This document shows positions 35,587-44,242 of a stretch of 64,000 nt of DNA, piece by piece (positions within the stretch are counted from its first letter, which is position 1; every line of letters begins with the position of its first letter). The notes beneath the pieces are model-generated. The model saw only the letters and a program-made list of their open reading frames with translations, searched no databases and was not told the origin of the DNA. The stretch comes from Pseudomonas sp. CC120222-01a (GTDB taxonomy: Bacteria > Pseudomonadota > Gammaproteobacteria > Pseudomonadales > Pseudomonadaceae). The translations under genes and the position numbers were made by a program. Where the stretch lies: assembly GCF_003097235.1 (NCBI RefSeq), contig NZ_QEQQ01000013.1:107594-171593 (forward strand), read 5' to 3'.

Positions 35587-36372
35587 CTAGGCCGGGTCTG
35601 CGCCGTTGAGCAACGCGTCAACAACGCTTTCGAGCTCCGATAGCTCGATTTCCGCCAGCGTCCCCGCTTGCGCGAGGCGCTGGTCACAGTCGATGACTAC
35701 CTGCACGCTCCGACGTGCCTGGTTCCCCGGGTATTTGCGCAGCGTCAGCTCGACCTGCCAGGCACTGACCCAGGTGCTGATGTCCGCCGACCAGCGCCTG
35801 TCTTCGAACGCCAGCAGGCAGGTCCCCTGCCGGGTATCGATGATCCGCGGGCAGTAGACCCAGTGGGAGCTTGCCGCCTCCCACGGGGTAACCAGCAGTC
35901 GGTAGCGGTCATCTTCCGAGCGCGAGTGAATGTCCACCTCGTCTGCGGGCTGGCCATTGGCATCCACGTAGCACTGGAACGCCTCGACCTGGGCAGCGAA
36001 GCGCGCCATGCCCTGGTAATAATCGACATGCTTCCTGTACCCGGCGAACGCCGCAGACTGCGGCCCGTCGGCATACAACGAGACAATGGCCGCACACTGC
36101 ACCAGCCAGTAGATCTCATCCGACAGTTCGTGGCCCTTGCTGCTGCCCAGGTCGACCGCCTTTGACAGCAGCTCCCTGGCCAGCGGCTGGCCAACCTCAC
36201 GCAGTGCAGCAGCCTGTACAGGCGGCAGTGTTCCCACGGCCTGCGCGATAAAGCTCACATAACGCTGTTGCAGTGATTGCCCGGCCAGGCCCAGCACCGG
36301 GCACTGCGGCGGCGGCAGGTCGAGTGGTTCGGGCGCCCTTCTGTTGCGAGGCAGGTGGAAAAGGTTGATCAC
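35587..36372 (-). CDS. Hypothetical cytoplasmic protein
   Basis: About 261 residues with a GTG start at 36372 (reads MINLFHLPRNRRAP) preceded by AAGGAAG at 7 bases; an ATG at 36408 without an RBS would add 12 residues. No signal peptide or membrane span. Trp-rich middle (WEAASSHWVYCPR, RRWSADISTWVSAW) and an acidic C-terminus. Convergent with the small lipoprotein gene, only three bases between stops. I do not recognise the family. Confidence 0.7.
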   Translation of the reverse strand: MINLFHLPRNRRAPEPLDLPPPQCPVLGLAGQSLQQRYVSFIAQAVGTLPPVQAAALREVGQPLARELLSKAVDLGSSKGHELSDEIYWLVQCAAIVSLYADGPQSAAFAGYRKHVDYYQGMARFAAQVEAFQCYVDANGQPADEVDIHSRSEDDRYRLLVTPWEAASSHWVYCPRIIDTRQGTCLLAFEDRRWSADISTWVSAWQVELTLRKYPGNQARRSVQVVIDCDQRLAQAGTLAEIELSELESVVDALLNGADPA

Positions 36373-36430
36373 CAGTGACTTCCTTGTGAGGGTGCGGACG
36401 CCCGCCATGCTACCCCATGAGCCGCCTCCT

Positions 36431-37243
36431 TCAGTACCGGATGATCACCACTTCCAGATATTCACTGGGCACCACCAGGGACGAGGCTCCGGCCTGGTTG
36501 TGCTCGTCCAGCAATGCCGTGAGGTCGCTCTCCAATGCCGCCGCTGCATCCGCCGGCAGTGCAGCGAAGGCTTTGTGCACCGGCCCGTACCAGGTGCGGA
36601 ACACGTCGATGAAATGCGCCGCCGAGCGATAGCGGAAGTTGAACTGCTGGCGGCTGACGTCCATCGCGCCAATCTTGCCAGCGAACATCTCGCGTAATTG
36701 TGCTTCATCACCCCAGCGCGATGGCGGCAAGGCGCCGGGAGGTGGTGGTACATGCCGGCCGAGGGTCTTGAACATCTGCCCGACAAAACCCTGCGGCGTC
36801 CAGTTGGCCAGGCCGATACGCCCACCCGAGCGGCACACGCGGGCCATCTCCCGCGCAGCCTGGGTTTGGTCGGGGGCGAACATCACGCCAAAGGTAGACA
36901 GCACGACGTCGAAGATACCGTCCTTGTACGGCAGCGCTTCGGCATCGGCCACTTCGAAATCGACCTTGAAGTGCTCCGCACGGGCACGCGCTTCACCGCG
37001 CTTGAGCAGTTCGGCCACATAGTCGGTGGAGGTGACCCGGCAGCCGCGCCGGGCGGCGGCCAGGGTGGCGTTGCCATTGCCGGCCGCGACATCCAGCACC
37101 TGCTCGTCCCAGCGCAGATCGCAGGCTTCGGCCAGGCGTTCACCGACCAGTTGCAAGGTGGTGCCGATCACCGCGTAGTCGCCGCTGGCCCATGCCGCTT
37201 GCTGGCGGGCCTTCAGTGCATTGGTATCCAGAGGAGTGCTCAT
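36431..37243 (-). CDS. Class I SAM-dependent methyltransferase
   Basis: A 270-residue Methyltransf_11-type enzyme. Motif I is VLDVAAGNGNATLAAARRG (about residues 49-67), motif II includes TSTDYVAELL, and motif post-I FEVADAEALPYKDGIFDVVLS contains the acidic and Asp residues typical of UbiE-like enzymes. The C-terminal part (about 180-270) is specific and unassigned. Substrate unknown. Confidence 0.85.
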   Translation of the reverse strand: MSTPLDTNALKARQQAAWASGDYAVIGTTLQLVGERLAEACDLRWDEQVLDVAAGNGNATLAAARRGCRVTSTDYVAELLKRGEARARAEHFKVDFEVADAEALPYKDGIFDVVLSTFGVMFAPDQTQAAREMARVCRSGGRIGLANWTPQGFVGQMFKTLGRHVPPPPGALPPSRWGDEAQLREMFAGKIGAMDVSRQQFNFRYRSAAHFIDVFRTWYGPVHKAFAALPADAAAALESDLTALLDEHNQAGASSLVVPSEYLEVVIIRY

Positions 37244-37406
37244 GGTCTGCGCCTTCTTGTTGTGCGCGCGGCCGAGGTCCTTCTGGCGGTCTACGCGCCA
37301 TGGAATGGGATAGGTTTGAGCGGGATTCAGCTAAGCGCTGATGACATGATGCGGCAAGGGTGGTGCAATACGAATTAGCGATTGATGCATGAACATTCGG
37401 CTATTT

Positions 37407-37528
37407 GGGGCAGTTTCGCAGCCCTTTCGCGACACAAGGCCGCTCCCACAGGTACCGTGCTAGTCTCACGGACTGCGCAGTCCCTGTGGGAGCGGCCTTG
37501 TGTCGCGAAAGGGGCGCAAAGCGCCCCC
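37407..37528. repeat. REP pair between methyltransferase and YcaO genes
   Basis: CGCAGCCCTTTCGCGACACA continues into AGGCCGCTCCCACA, facing TGTGGGAGCGGCCTTGTGTC followed by GCGAAAGGGGCGC. It ends 8 bases before the stop of the OsmC-YcaO gene, so it forms the 3' end of that message. It fills most of the 293-base gap. Confidence 0.85.
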
Positions 37529-37536
37529 AAAATGGG

Positions 37537-39723
37537 TCAGGCGAACTTGGCCCGCGCAGCGTGCAGCTTCTTGTAGCTCTCGATCAGGCGCAGATGGCGG
37601 TCCAGCCCTTCCAGCTTCATGCTGGTCGGGGTCAGCCCATGGAAGCGCACGCTACCGTCGACCGAGCCCAGCACCGCGTCCATCCGCGGGTTGCCGAACA
37701 TGCGGCGGAAGTTGGCTTCGTAGTCGGCCATCTCCAGCTCTTCGTCCAGCTGCACTTCCAGCACCACGTTCAATGCCTGGTAGAACAGGCCGCGCTCGAC
37801 GGTGTTGTCGTTGAACTGCAGGAACGCCTCGACCAGCTCCTTGGCATCCTCGAAGCGCTTGAGCGCCAGGCAGATCAACAGCTTCAGCTCAAGAATGGTC
37901 AGCTGGCCCCACACCGTGTTCTCGTCGAACTCCACGCCGATCAGGGTGGTGATGGTGGTGTAGTCATCCACCTCGCACTTGTCCAGGCGACGGCGCAGCG
38001 CGCGCAGGGCGCGGTCGTCGAGGCTGTGCAGGTTGAGGATGTCGGCACGGAAGCCCAGGGCGCGGTTGGTGTTGTCCCAGATCAGGTCCTCGACCGGGTA
38101 GATCTCGGAGTAACCCGGCACCAGGATGCGGCAGGCCGTGGCGCCGAGGTTGTCGTACACCGCCATGTACACCTCTTTGCCGAGGTCTTCGAGGATGCCG
38201 AACAGGGTTGCGGCTTCCTGGATGTTGGAGTCCTCGCCGTGGCCGGAGAAGTCCCACTCGACGAACTCGAAATCGGCCTTGGCGCTGAAGAAGCGCCACG
38301 ACACCACACCGCTGGAGTCGATGAAGTGCTCGACGAAGTTGTTCGGCTCGGTCAGCGCATGGCTTTCGAAGGTTGGTTGCGGCAGGTCGTTGAGGCCCTC
38401 GAAGCTACGGCCCTGCAGCAATTCGGTGAGGCTGCGCTCCAGCGCCACTTCAAAGCTCGGGTGGGCGCCGAACGAGGCGAACACGCCGCCGGTGCGCGGG
38501 TTCATCAAGGTCACGCACATCACCGGGAACTCACCGCCCAGCGAGGCGTCCTTGACCAGCACCGGGAAGCCCTGCTCTTCCAGGCCCTGGATGCCAGCGA
38601 GGATACCTGGGTACTTGGCCAGCACATCCTGCGGAACGTCCGGCAGGGCCAGCTCGCCCTCGAGGATTTCGCGCTTGACCGCACGCTCGAAAATTTCCGA
38701 CAGGCACTGCACCTGGGCTTCGGCCAGGGTGTTGCCGGCGCTCATGCCATTGCTGAGGAACAGGTTTTCGATCAGGTTGGACGGGAAGTACACCACCTGC
38801 TCGTCGGACTGGCGCACGAACGGCAGCGAGCAGATGCCGCGCTCGGTGTTGCCCGAGTTGGTGTCGTACAGGTGCGAGCCGCGCAGTTCGCCGTCGGCGT
38901 TGTAGATCGCCAGGCAGTTTTCGTCGAGGATTTCTGCCGGCAGCGCGTCCTTCGGCCCTGGCTTGAACCACTGCTCGTTCGGGTAATGCACGAACGCCGC
39001 GTTGGCGATGTCTTCACCCCAGAACTGGTCGTTGTAGAAGAAGTTGCAGTTCAGTCGCTCGATGAACTCACCCAGCGCCGAGGCCAGTGCGGCCTCCTTG
39101 GTCGAGCCCTTGCCGTTGGTGAAGCACATCGGCGACTGCGCGTCGCGCACGTGCAGCGACCAGACGTTAGGCACGATGTTGCGCCACGAGGCAATCTCGA
39201 TCTTCATGCCCAGGCCAGCAAGGATGCCGGACATGTTGGCAATGGTCTGCTCCAGCGGCAGGTCCTTGCCGGGGATATAGGTGGTGGTGTCGGCCACCGG
39301 CATCAGCAGGCCCTGGGCATCGGCGTCGAGGTTGTCGACCTCCTCGATGATGAACTCGGGGCCGGTCTGCACCACTTTTTTCACGGTGCAGCGGTCGATG
39401 GAGCGCAGGATGCCCTGGCGGTCCTTTTCGGAAATGTCCTCGGGCAGTTCGACCTGGATCTTGAAGATCTGGTTGTAACGGTTCTCCGGGTCGACGATGT
39501 TGTTCTGCGACAGGCGGATATTCTCGGTGGGAATATCGCGGGTCTGGCAGTACAGCTTGACGAAGTACGCCGCGCACAGGGCCGACGAGGCCAGGAAATA
39601 GTCGAACGGGCCCGGGGCCGAACCATCGCCCTTGTAGCGGATCGGCTGGTCGGCGATCACCGTGAAGTCGTCGAACTTGGCTTCAAGACGAAGGTTGTCG
39701 AGAAAATTGACCTTGATTTCCAT
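37537..39723 (-). CDS. OsmC-YcaO fusion protein
   Basis: A 728-residue two-domain protein. The N-terminal OsmC fold (about residues 1-135) keeps both redox cysteines, Cys50 (SSALCAAYF) and Cys112 (IDRCTVKK). The YcaO domain (about 150-560) has the ATP/Mg-binding signatures LGEFIERL (Glu219-Glu222-Arg223) and LSEIFERAVK (Glu343-Glu346-Arg347). A helical C-terminal region follows, as in E. coli YcaO, and there is no azoline-type proline-rich tail. E. coli YcaO (586 residues) assists RimO methylthiolation of ribosomal protein S12; the fused OsmC suggests sulfur or peroxide chemistry linked to ATP-dependent amide activation. The ATG at 39723 begins the OsmC domain; the frame extends upstream through REP sequence and is rejected there. 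Confidence 0.88.
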   Translation of the reverse strand: MEIKVNFLDNLRLEAKFDDFTVIADQPIRYKGDGSAPGPFDYFLASSALCAAYFVKLYCQTRDIPTENIRLSQNNIVDPENRYNQIFKIQVELPEDISEKDRQGILRSIDRCTVKKVVQTGPEFIIEEVDNLDADAQGLLMPVADTTTYIPGKDLPLEQTIANMSGILAGLGMKIEIASWRNIVPNVWSLHVRDAQSPMCFTNGKGSTKEAALASALGEFIERLNCNFFYNDQFWGEDIANAAFVHYPNEQWFKPGPKDALPAEILDENCLAIYNADGELRGSHLYDTNSGNTERGICSLPFVRQSDEQVVYFPSNLIENLFLSNGMSAGNTLAEAQVQCLSEIFERAVKREILEGELALPDVPQDVLAKYPGILAGIQGLEEQGFPVLVKDASLGGEFPVMCVTLMNPRTGGVFASFGAHPSFEVALERSLTELLQGRSFEGLNDLPQPTFESHALTEPNNFVEHFIDSSGVVSWRFFSAKADFEFVEWDFSGHGEDSNIQEAATLFGILEDLGKEVYMAVYDNLGATACRILVPGYSEIYPVEDLIWDNTNRALGFRADILNLHSLDDRALRALRRRLDKCEVDDYTTITTLIGVEFDENTVWGQLTILELKLLICLALKRFEDAKELVEAFLQFNDNTVERGLFYQALNVVLEVQLDEELEMADYEANFRRMFGNPRMDAVLGSVDGSVRFHGLTPTSMKLEGLDRHLRLIESYKKLHAARAKFA

Positions 39724-39820
39724 GCGGGGATTACCGTGATTTAAGCGTGCAAAACGAAATTGGCCGGCATTATCCGGGTTTTCGCCATGGAAGTCCTCTC
39801 CACATCCGTCCGCGGCCTTC

Positions 39821-39935
39821 TGTGGGAGCGGCCTTGCGTCGCGAAAGGGCCGCAACGCGGCCCCTACTCTCTGTGCCGCTTCACAATTCTTGGGGCCGCT
39901 GCGCAGCCCTTTCGCGACACAAGGCCGCTCCCACA
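39821..39935. repeat. REP pair upstream of the YcaO gene
   Basis: TGTGGGAGCGGCCTTGCGTC faces GACACAAGGCCGCTCCCACA across a centre with GGGGCCGC cores. It lies in the 387-base divergent gap 39724-40110, which otherwise holds a palindrome near 40058 and no gene. Confidence 0.88.
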
Positions 39936-40047
39936 TAGTCGCGCCAGCCTGAGAGATTGCGCATTCCACCGAATTGCTTGCCTTATCCTCTGAACCTGCG
40001 CCCGCCACCAGACCAGTGGTCCTACCTCTGTGCTAGCGTTTCTGGAT

Positions 40048-40068
40048 TGGGGAACAACGTATTCCCCA
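40048..40068. promoter_or_regulatory. Perfect 7-7-7 palindrome upstream of iorA
   Basis: TGGGGAA, seven bases, TTCCCCA, ending 42 bases before the iorA start. Symmetry and position fit an operator or activator site for the molybdoenzyme operon. Confidence 0.5.
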
Positions 40069-40110
40069 CCAGACAGTAAGCGCCATCAACCGATGATCAG
40101 CAGGTGAGCC

Positions 40111-40566
40111 ATGGAACTTCATATCAACCAGAAGACCTACCAGGTCGACGCCGATGCCGACACGCCCCTGCTGTGGGTGCTGCGTGACGACCTGGGCATG
40201 ACCGGTACCAAGTATGGCTGTGGCCTGGCCCAGTGCGGCGCCTGCTCGGTGCTGGTGGATGGCAACGTCGTACGTGCCTGTGTCACCCCCGTGGCCGGCG
40301 TGGTCGGGCGCGAGGTGACCACCATCGAAGCGGTCGAGGCCGACCCCATAGGCAAGCGCGTGGTGGCGGCCTGGGTCGAGCACCAGGTGGCGCAGTGCGG
40401 CTACTGCCAGTCCGGCCAGGTGATGGCGGCCACTGCGCTGCTCAAGCACACCCCCAAGCCCAGCGACGAGCAGATCGGCGCGGCGATGGTCAACCTCTGC
40501 CGCTGCGGTACCTACAACGCCATCCATGCAGCCGTACATGCACTCGCCCAAGGGGAGCAGGCCTGA
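40111..40566 (+). CDS. iorA: Molybdoenzyme [2Fe-2S] subunit, IorA-like
   Basis: A 151-residue small subunit of a xanthine-oxidase-family dehydrogenase. The plant-type cluster uses Cys37, Cys42, Cys45 and Cys57 (CGLAQCGACSVLVDG), and the second cluster uses Cys96, Cys99, Cys130 and Cys132 (CGYCQSGQV, NLCRCGTY). It passes electrons from the IorB active site to the cytochrome. TGATG overlap with iorB. Family members act on aldehydes, nicotinate or isoquinoline. Confidence 0.9.
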   Translation: MELHINQKTYQVDADADTPLLWVLRDDLGMTGTKYGCGLAQCGACSVLVDGNVVRACVTPVAGVVGREVTTIEAVEADPIGKRVVAAWVEHQVAQCGYCQSGQVMAATALLKHTPKPSDEQIGAAMVNLCRCGTYNAIHAAVHALAQGEQA

Positions 40567-42815
40567 TGAACACGCCCGTCGATACCCCCGCAGAACTGCT
40601 CAGGCTGCAGCTGGGCGAAACCGTCAACCTGTCGCGCCGGCGCTTCCTCGCTGGCACCGCGGTTGGTGCCCTGGTGCTGGGCTTCGGCCTGCCGATGGGC
40701 GCGACCCGCGTGCAGGCAGCGGCGGCAGCCACCCCGGAGCGCGGCACCCAGGTGCCGGCGTTCCTGGAAATCCGCCCTGACGGCAAGGTGCGCCTGCTCA
40801 GCCCGTTCATGGAAGGTGGTCAAGGCCCGTTCACGGCCATGGCCCAGATCGTCGGCGAAGAGCTGGACGTCGACCCGGCCAACTTCCTGGTCGAAAGCGC
40901 GCCACCTGGTGAAGCCTACGTGGTGATGGAAAACGGCCTGCGCATTACCGGCGGCAGCATGTCGGTGCGCATGAGCTACCCGACCATGCGTCGCCTCGGC
41001 GGGCTGGCCCGGGCCATGTTGCTGCAGGCTGCGGCCGAGCAATGGGGCGTGCCGGTCGGCGAGCTGTCCACCGAGCCTGGCAAGGTCATTCACGCCGCCT
41101 CTGGTCGCTCGCTGGCCTATGGCGAACTGGCCGGCCGTGCCATGGACCTGCCGGTGCCGGACCCGGCCAGCATCAAGCTGCGCGACCCTGGCCAGTTCCG
41201 CTGGATCGGCAAGCCGGTGCGGCGCCTGGATGCCTACGACAAATCCACCGGCAAGGCCCAGTACTGCATCGACATCAAGGTCGACGGCATGCTCCACGCT
41301 GCGGTACAGCACGCGCCACGCCTGGGCATGACGGTGGGTAGCCTGCGCAACGAGGAGCAGGTCAAGGCCATGAAAGGCGTGCACTCGGTGCATCAGTTGC
41401 CGGGCGCGGTGGCCGTGGTCGCCGAACGCTGGTGGCACGCCAAGCGTGCAGTGGAAGCCATCCAGGTGGACTGGAAAGAGCCAGGCGCCGACAGCAAGGT
41501 GCGGCCGATGCCGGCAGACTTTTCCAGCGACGGCTGGCGCGAGCACCTGGCCACCGTTGACGGGCCGGCCCGCGACGAGGAAAACGAAGGCGACATCGCT
41601 GGCGCCCTGGCCAATGCCAAGACCAAGGTCGAGGCCAGCTACCACAACCAGTACCTCAACCATGCCCAGCTGGAGCCGCCGTCTGCCCTCGCCCGCTTCA
41701 ACCCGGACGGCACCCTGGACGTCTGGCTGCCCAACCAGGCGCCAGACATGTTCCGCGACGACATCGCCAAACGCACCGGCCTGGATGCTGCGCAAATCAC
41801 CCTGCACTCACCGCTGCTCGGCGGTTTCTTCGGCCGCCATTTCCTGTATGACTCGGCCAACCCGTACCCCCAGGCCATCGCCCTGGCCAAGGCCGTCGGC
41901 CGGCCGGTCAAGCTGATCTGGAGCCGCGAAGAAGAGTTCCTGCGCGACGTGCTGCGCCCGGTCGCCGTGGTCAAGTTCCGTGCCGGGCTGGATGCCGACG
42001 GCCTGCCGGTGGCCATCGAAGCGGTGAGCGCCACCGAAGGCCCGACCGAAGCCCTTGCTGGCAAGCAAGGCGACAAGATCGACCCCACCGCCCTCGAAGG
42101 GCTGTCGGGCAAGGCTTACGCCATTGCCAACAAACGCATCGCCCAGATCTACGTCAAAGGCCCGGCCATGCTCGGCTACTGGCGCTCGGTGGGCAATTCG
42201 CTGAACGATTTCTTCTATGAATCGTTCCTCGACGAGCTGGCCGACAAGGGCGGCAAGGACCCTTACGAATTGCGCCTGCACCTGCTGCGCGACAATCAGC
42301 GCCTGACCAACCTGCTGCACGCGGTGGCCGAGTTGTCCGGCGGCTGGAAGCGTGGGCCGTTCACCGCTGAAGACGGCAGCAAGCGTGCCCGCGGCATTGC
42401 CATGGCCTCGCCGTTCGGCTCCGAAGCCGCGGCAATCGCCGAGGTGTCGATCGACAACGGCCAGGTCAAGGTGCATGACATCTGGCAGGCGATCGACCCT
42501 GGCAGCATCGTCAACCCGGCGATCATCGAGCACCAGGTCAACGGCGCCGTGGCCCTGGGCCTGTCGCAGACATTGGTGGAAGAAGCGGTGTTCATCGACG
42601 GCAAGCCGCGTGCGCGCAACTACGACCTGTACCCGATCCTGCCGCCCTCGCGCATGGCCCGGGTGCATGTGCGCATTGTCGAGAGCGGGGCGAAGATGGG
42701 CGGTATCGGCGAGCCGCCGTTGCCGGCGGTGGCGCCTGCCGTGGCCAACGCCGTGGCGCAGCTCACCGGCCAGCGCGTGCGTAGTCTGCCGCTTAGTCGC
42801 CACACCTTCAGCTGA
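40566..42815 (+). CDS. iorB: Periplasmic molybdopterin-cofactor catalytic subunit, IorB-like
   Basis: A 749-residue large subunit of the IorB/aldehyde dehydrogenase type. An N-terminal Tat signal (LSRRRFLAGTAVGALVLGFG, around residues 22-41) directs the folded enzyme to the periplasm. Cofactor-binding stretches include MEGGQGPFTAMAQIVGEELD, LLGGFFGRHFLYD and the C-terminal GEPPLPAVAPAVANAV, which carries the presumed base Glu. It starts inside the iorA stop (TGATG); the longer reading frame from 40233 is out of iorA context and is rejected. Substrate probably an aldehyde; not provable here. Confidence 0.9.
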   Translation: MNTPVDTPAELLRLQLGETVNLSRRRFLAGTAVGALVLGFGLPMGATRVQAAAAATPERGTQVPAFLEIRPDGKVRLLSPFMEGGQGPFTAMAQIVGEELDVDPANFLVESAPPGEAYVVMENGLRITGGSMSVRMSYPTMRRLGGLARAMLLQAAAEQWGVPVGELSTEPGKVIHAASGRSLAYGELAGRAMDLPVPDPASIKLRDPGQFRWIGKPVRRLDAYDKSTGKAQYCIDIKVDGMLHAAVQHAPRLGMTVGSLRNEEQVKAMKGVHSVHQLPGAVAVVAERWWHAKRAVEAIQVDWKEPGADSKVRPMPADFSSDGWREHLATVDGPARDEENEGDIAGALANAKTKVEASYHNQYLNHAQLEPPSALARFNPDGTLDVWLPNQAPDMFRDDIAKRTGLDAAQITLHSPLLGGFFGRHFLYDSANPYPQAIALAKAVGRPVKLIWSREEEFLRDVLRPVAVVKFRAGLDADGLPVAIEAVSATEGPTEALAGKQGDKIDPTALEGLSGKAYAIANKRIAQIYVKGPAMLGYWRSVGNSLNDFFYESFLDELADKGGKDPYELRLHLLRDNQRLTNLLHAVAELSGGWKRGPFTAEDGSKRARGIAMASPFGSEAAAIAEVSIDNGQVKVHDIWQAIDPGSIVNPAIIEHQVNGAVALGLSQTLVEEAVFIDGKPRARNYDLYPILPPSRMARVHVRIVESGAKMGGIGEPPLPAVAPAVANAVAQLTGQRVRSLPLSRHTFS

Positions 42816-42833
42816 CCGCACAAGGACTGCCCC

Positions 42834-44171
42834 ATGACCCACAGCCGTTTCGCCCGAACCGCGGGCTGGCTGGCCGTGCCGTGCCTGGTCGCGGCCGGCC
42901 TGCTGGCCTGGTACGTGACCCGCGAGCCCGCCTCGCCTTTTACCACCGAACGCGTTGACCCCGCGCTGGTCAGCCGTGGCGAATATGTCGCCCGGCTCAG
43001 CGACTGCGTGGCCTGCCACAGCCTGCCCGACGGCAAGCCGTTTACCGGGGGCCTGGCAATGGCCACGCCGCTGGGCACGATCCACGCCACCAACGTGACC
43101 CCCGACCGCGAGACCGGCATTGGCAATTACAGCCTGGCCGACTTCGACCGCGCCGTGCGCCATGGCGTCGCGCCGGGTGGCCGGCGGTTGTACCCGGCCA
43201 TGCCCTACCCTTCGTACGCCAAGCTCAGCGACGACGATGTCAAGGCGCTGTACGCCTTCTTCATGAAGGGTGTGCAGCCGGCACAACAGGCGAACATCCC
43301 CAGCGATATCCCCTGGCCGTTGAACCTGCGCTGGCCCATCGCCTTGTGGAACGGCGTGTTCGCTGCTGACACGCCGTACGCAGCCAAGGCCGGGCAGGAT
43401 GCGCTGTGGAACCGCGGCGCCTATATCGTCCAGGGGCCTGGCCACTGCGGCAGCTGCCACACACCACGTGGCCTGGCGTTCAACGAGAAGGCCCTGGATG
43501 AAGCGGGTGCGCCGTTCCTCGCCGGCGCCCTGCTCGATGGCTGGTACGCGCCCAGCCTGCGCAGCGACCACAACACCGGGCTCGGCCGCTGGAGCGAGGC
43601 CGAGATCGTCCAGTTCCTCAAGACCGGGCGCAACCAGCATGCGGTGGTGTATGGGTCGATGACCGAGGCGTTCAACAACTCCACGCAGTTCATGAGCGAT
43701 GACGACCTGGGCGCCATCGCCCACTACCTCAAGTCGCTGCCCGGTGACCCACAACGTGACGGTGCACCTTGGCAATACCAGGCCGTTTCTGCGGCCACGC
43801 GCCTGGACAGCCCTGGCGCCCACACCTATGTCACCCGCTGCGCCAGCTGTCATGGCCTGGACGGCAAGGGCCAGGCCGAATGGATGCCACCGCTGGCCGG
43901 TGCCACCTCGGCACTGGCCAGGGAAAACGCCTCGGCGATCAACATCACCCTCAATGGCTCGCAACGTATCGTCGCCGCTGGCGTGCCGGATGCCTACCGC
44001 ATGCCGGCGTTCCGCGAGCAGCTGTCGGACCAGGAGATTGCCGATGTTTTGAGCTTCGTGCGCAGCACCTGGGGCAACGCGGGCGGCGCGGTGGATGTGC
44101 AAGCGGTCGGCAAGCTGCGCGGGCACACCGACCCGGCCAGTAGCAGCCCGATCATCCTGCACATGCGGTAA
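42834..44171 (+). CDS. Tri-heme membrane-anchored cytochrome c (AdhB-like)
   Basis: A 445-residue cytochrome with an N-terminal anchor (about residues 10-28) and three c-type heme motifs: CVACH at 58-62, CGSCH at 205-209 and CASCH at 336-340. This matches the alcohol/aldehyde dehydrogenase cytochrome subunit family. It should carry electrons from IorAB to ubiquinone or a terminal oxidase. It lies 18 bases after iorB. Confidence 0.93.
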   Translation: MTHSRFARTAGWLAVPCLVAAGLLAWYVTREPASPFTTERVDPALVSRGEYVARLSDCVACHSLPDGKPFTGGLAMATPLGTIHATNVTPDRETGIGNYSLADFDRAVRHGVAPGGRRLYPAMPYPSYAKLSDDDVKALYAFFMKGVQPAQQANIPSDIPWPLNLRWPIALWNGVFAADTPYAAKAGQDALWNRGAYIVQGPGHCGSCHTPRGLAFNEKALDEAGAPFLAGALLDGWYAPSLRSDHNTGLGRWSEAEIVQFLKTGRNQHAVVYGSMTEAFNNSTQFMSDDDLGAIAHYLKSLPGDPQRDGAPWQYQAVSAATRLDSPGAHTYVTRCASCHGLDGKGQAEWMPPLAGATSALARENASAINITLNGSQRIVAAGVPDAYRMPAFREQLSDQEIADVLSFVRSTWGNAGGAVDVQAVGKLRGHTDPASSSPIILHMR

Positions 44172-44182
44172 ATGATGTTGCC

Positions 44183-44210
44183 TGTGCTGGCCTCTTCGCG
44201 GGCACAGGTA
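44183..44210. repeat. Truncated REP fragment
   Basis: CTGTGCTGGCCTCTTCGCGG followed by GCACAGG, matching the fragment at 24292 over about 22 bases. No facing unit. It sits between the cytochrome and xdhC-type genes and does not obviously break the operon. Confidence 0.6.
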
Positions 44211-44242
44211 TTGACTGACTCTGGATTTCTCAAGAGGCGCCT

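Noticed and set aside
37405..39744. 779-residue open frame on the plus strand
   Set aside because: Antisense to the OsmC-YcaO gene and begins inside a REP element.
39724..40008. 95-residue N-terminal extension of the OsmC-YcaO frame
   Set aside because: It reads through a REP pair; the OsmC domain starts at the ATG at 39723.
41808..44162. 784-residue open frame on the minus strand
   Set aside because: Antisense to iorB and the cytochrome gene, both of which have clear cofactor motifs.
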